Shown here one piece after another: positions 63,743 to 64,000 of a stretch of 64,000 nt of DNA. The first letter of the stretch is position 1. Each line of letters starts with the position of its first letter. Both the position numbers and the translations under genes were made by a program. The notes beneath the pieces were generated by a model. That model saw only the letters and a program-made list of their open reading frames with translations, was not told the DNA's origin and made no database searches. Source of the stretch: Shinella sp. H4-D48 (lineage in GTDB: Bacteria; Pseudomonadota; Alphaproteobacteria; Rhizobiales; Rhizobiaceae); contig NZ_CP093337.1 of assembly GCF_022637395.1 (NCBI RefSeq), forward strand, positions 2,340,001 through 2,404,000. Direction: 5' to 3'.

Positions 63743-64000
63743 TCAGCCCTGGTCGATGGGCAGAGCCAGGAAGCGGCTGCCATCCTTGGTCTCGACCTGG
63801 AACAGCGCCTTGGAGCGACCATCCTTGCGGGCGGCTTCGATCACCTTCATCACCTCGTCCGCAGACTTGACGGTCTGGTTGTTGACGGAGGTGATGCGGT
63901 CGCCTTCCTTGAGGCCGCGATCGCTGGCGTCGGAGTCCGGATCGACAGAGGAGACGGTCAAGCCGTCGTCGCCGGCCGTGACCGAGATACCGAGATCGGC
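63743..64000 (-). CDS. degP: DegP/HtrA-type serine protease, C-terminal PDZ part only
   Basis: The last 85 codons of a gene that continues beyond the right edge. The readable part is a PDZ domain end: LGISVTAGDDGLTVSSVDPD, SDASDRGLKEGDRITSVNNQ, SADEVMKVIEAARKDGRSKA, and FLALPID before the stop. This is the second PDZ of rhizobial DegP1-like proteases, which act in the periplasm on misfolded proteins. The neighbourhood (two-component pair, glnE) matches the degP locus of other rhizobia. The protease domain is outside the window. Confidence 0.85.
   Translation of the reverse strand, partial: ADLGISVTAGDDGLTVSSVDPDSDASDRGLKEGDRITSVNNQTVKSADEVMKVIEAARKDGRSKALFQVETKDGSRFLALPIDQG

Overview
The window looks like chromosomal DNA of an alphaproteobacterium of the order Rhizobiales, most likely Rhizobiaceae (Rhizobium, Shinella, Agrobacterium or Ensifer type). 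Evidence is the high G+C content, rhizobial-type porins ending in Phe, an RpiR-regulated iolRCDEB inositol operon with GGAA-N6-TTCC operators, the pleC/glnE/two-component/degP neighbourhood, CtrA-type TTAA-N7-TTAA boxes and the rpoZ/NYN/smpB/dapA block. No rRNA, CRISPR array, insertion sequence or intact prophage was seen. There is one tRNA, tRNA-Ser(GCU), and one stand-alone tyrosine recombinase near it.

Layout. 1-6.4 kb: rpoZ (5' end only), a NYN-domain protein, a small hypothetical, smpB-dapA, a periplasmic soluble lytic transglycosylase with a CtrA box upstream, and an alpha/beta hydrolase. 6.4-9.4 kb: two divergent porin paralogues whose first 231 bp (ribosome-binding site, signal peptide and N-terminus) form a perfect inverted repeat around a shared 634-bp promoter region. 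9.4-14.8 kb: integrase, tRNA-Ser, a cupin protein, and a large secreted caspase-like/Sel1-repeat protein with an internal duplication. 14.9-22.8 kb: inositol catabolism (an iolY-like dehydrogenase divergent from iolR-iolC-iolD-iolE-iolB). 23-33.9 kb: a PHB-depolymerase-like esterase, glutaryl-CoA dehydrogenase, two PilZ proteins, a HisC-like aminotransferase, a small Sel1 protein, DUF2147, GST, small membrane proteins, YnfA, AMP nucleosidase, and a polyamine-type class III aminotransferase.

34-45 kb: a glutamine-synthetase-like ligase divergent from that aminotransferase (probably a polyamine or amine-nitrogen pair), a diacylglycerol-kinase-like protein, an MFS exporter, an HxlR regulator divergent from a quinone-oxidoreductase-like enzyme, DoxX, a glycine-betaine/choline-type ABC binding protein and permease with no adjacent ATPase, an L,D-transpeptidase with a CtrA box, and ETF-ubiquinone oxidoreductase. 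45.5-64 kb: an atypical SDR, a YegD-type Hsp70, a uracil-DNA glycosylase family protein, two tiny ORFs, a probable structured RNA, an MFS and an EamA transporter, aminopeptidase N, a VOC protein divergent from a YafY/WYL regulator, a PleC-type kinase, glnE, a histidine kinase/response regulator pair, and the 3' end of a DegP-type protease.

No complete unknown multi-gene system stands out. The features most worth following up are the porin inverted repeat, which could invert and exchange porin promoters, the three-way-junction RNA at 49331-49470, the caspase/Sel1 giant protein, and CtrA boxes in front of two different peptidoglycan enzymes. All readings were made by eye. Family calls rest on recognised motifs, not on database searches.
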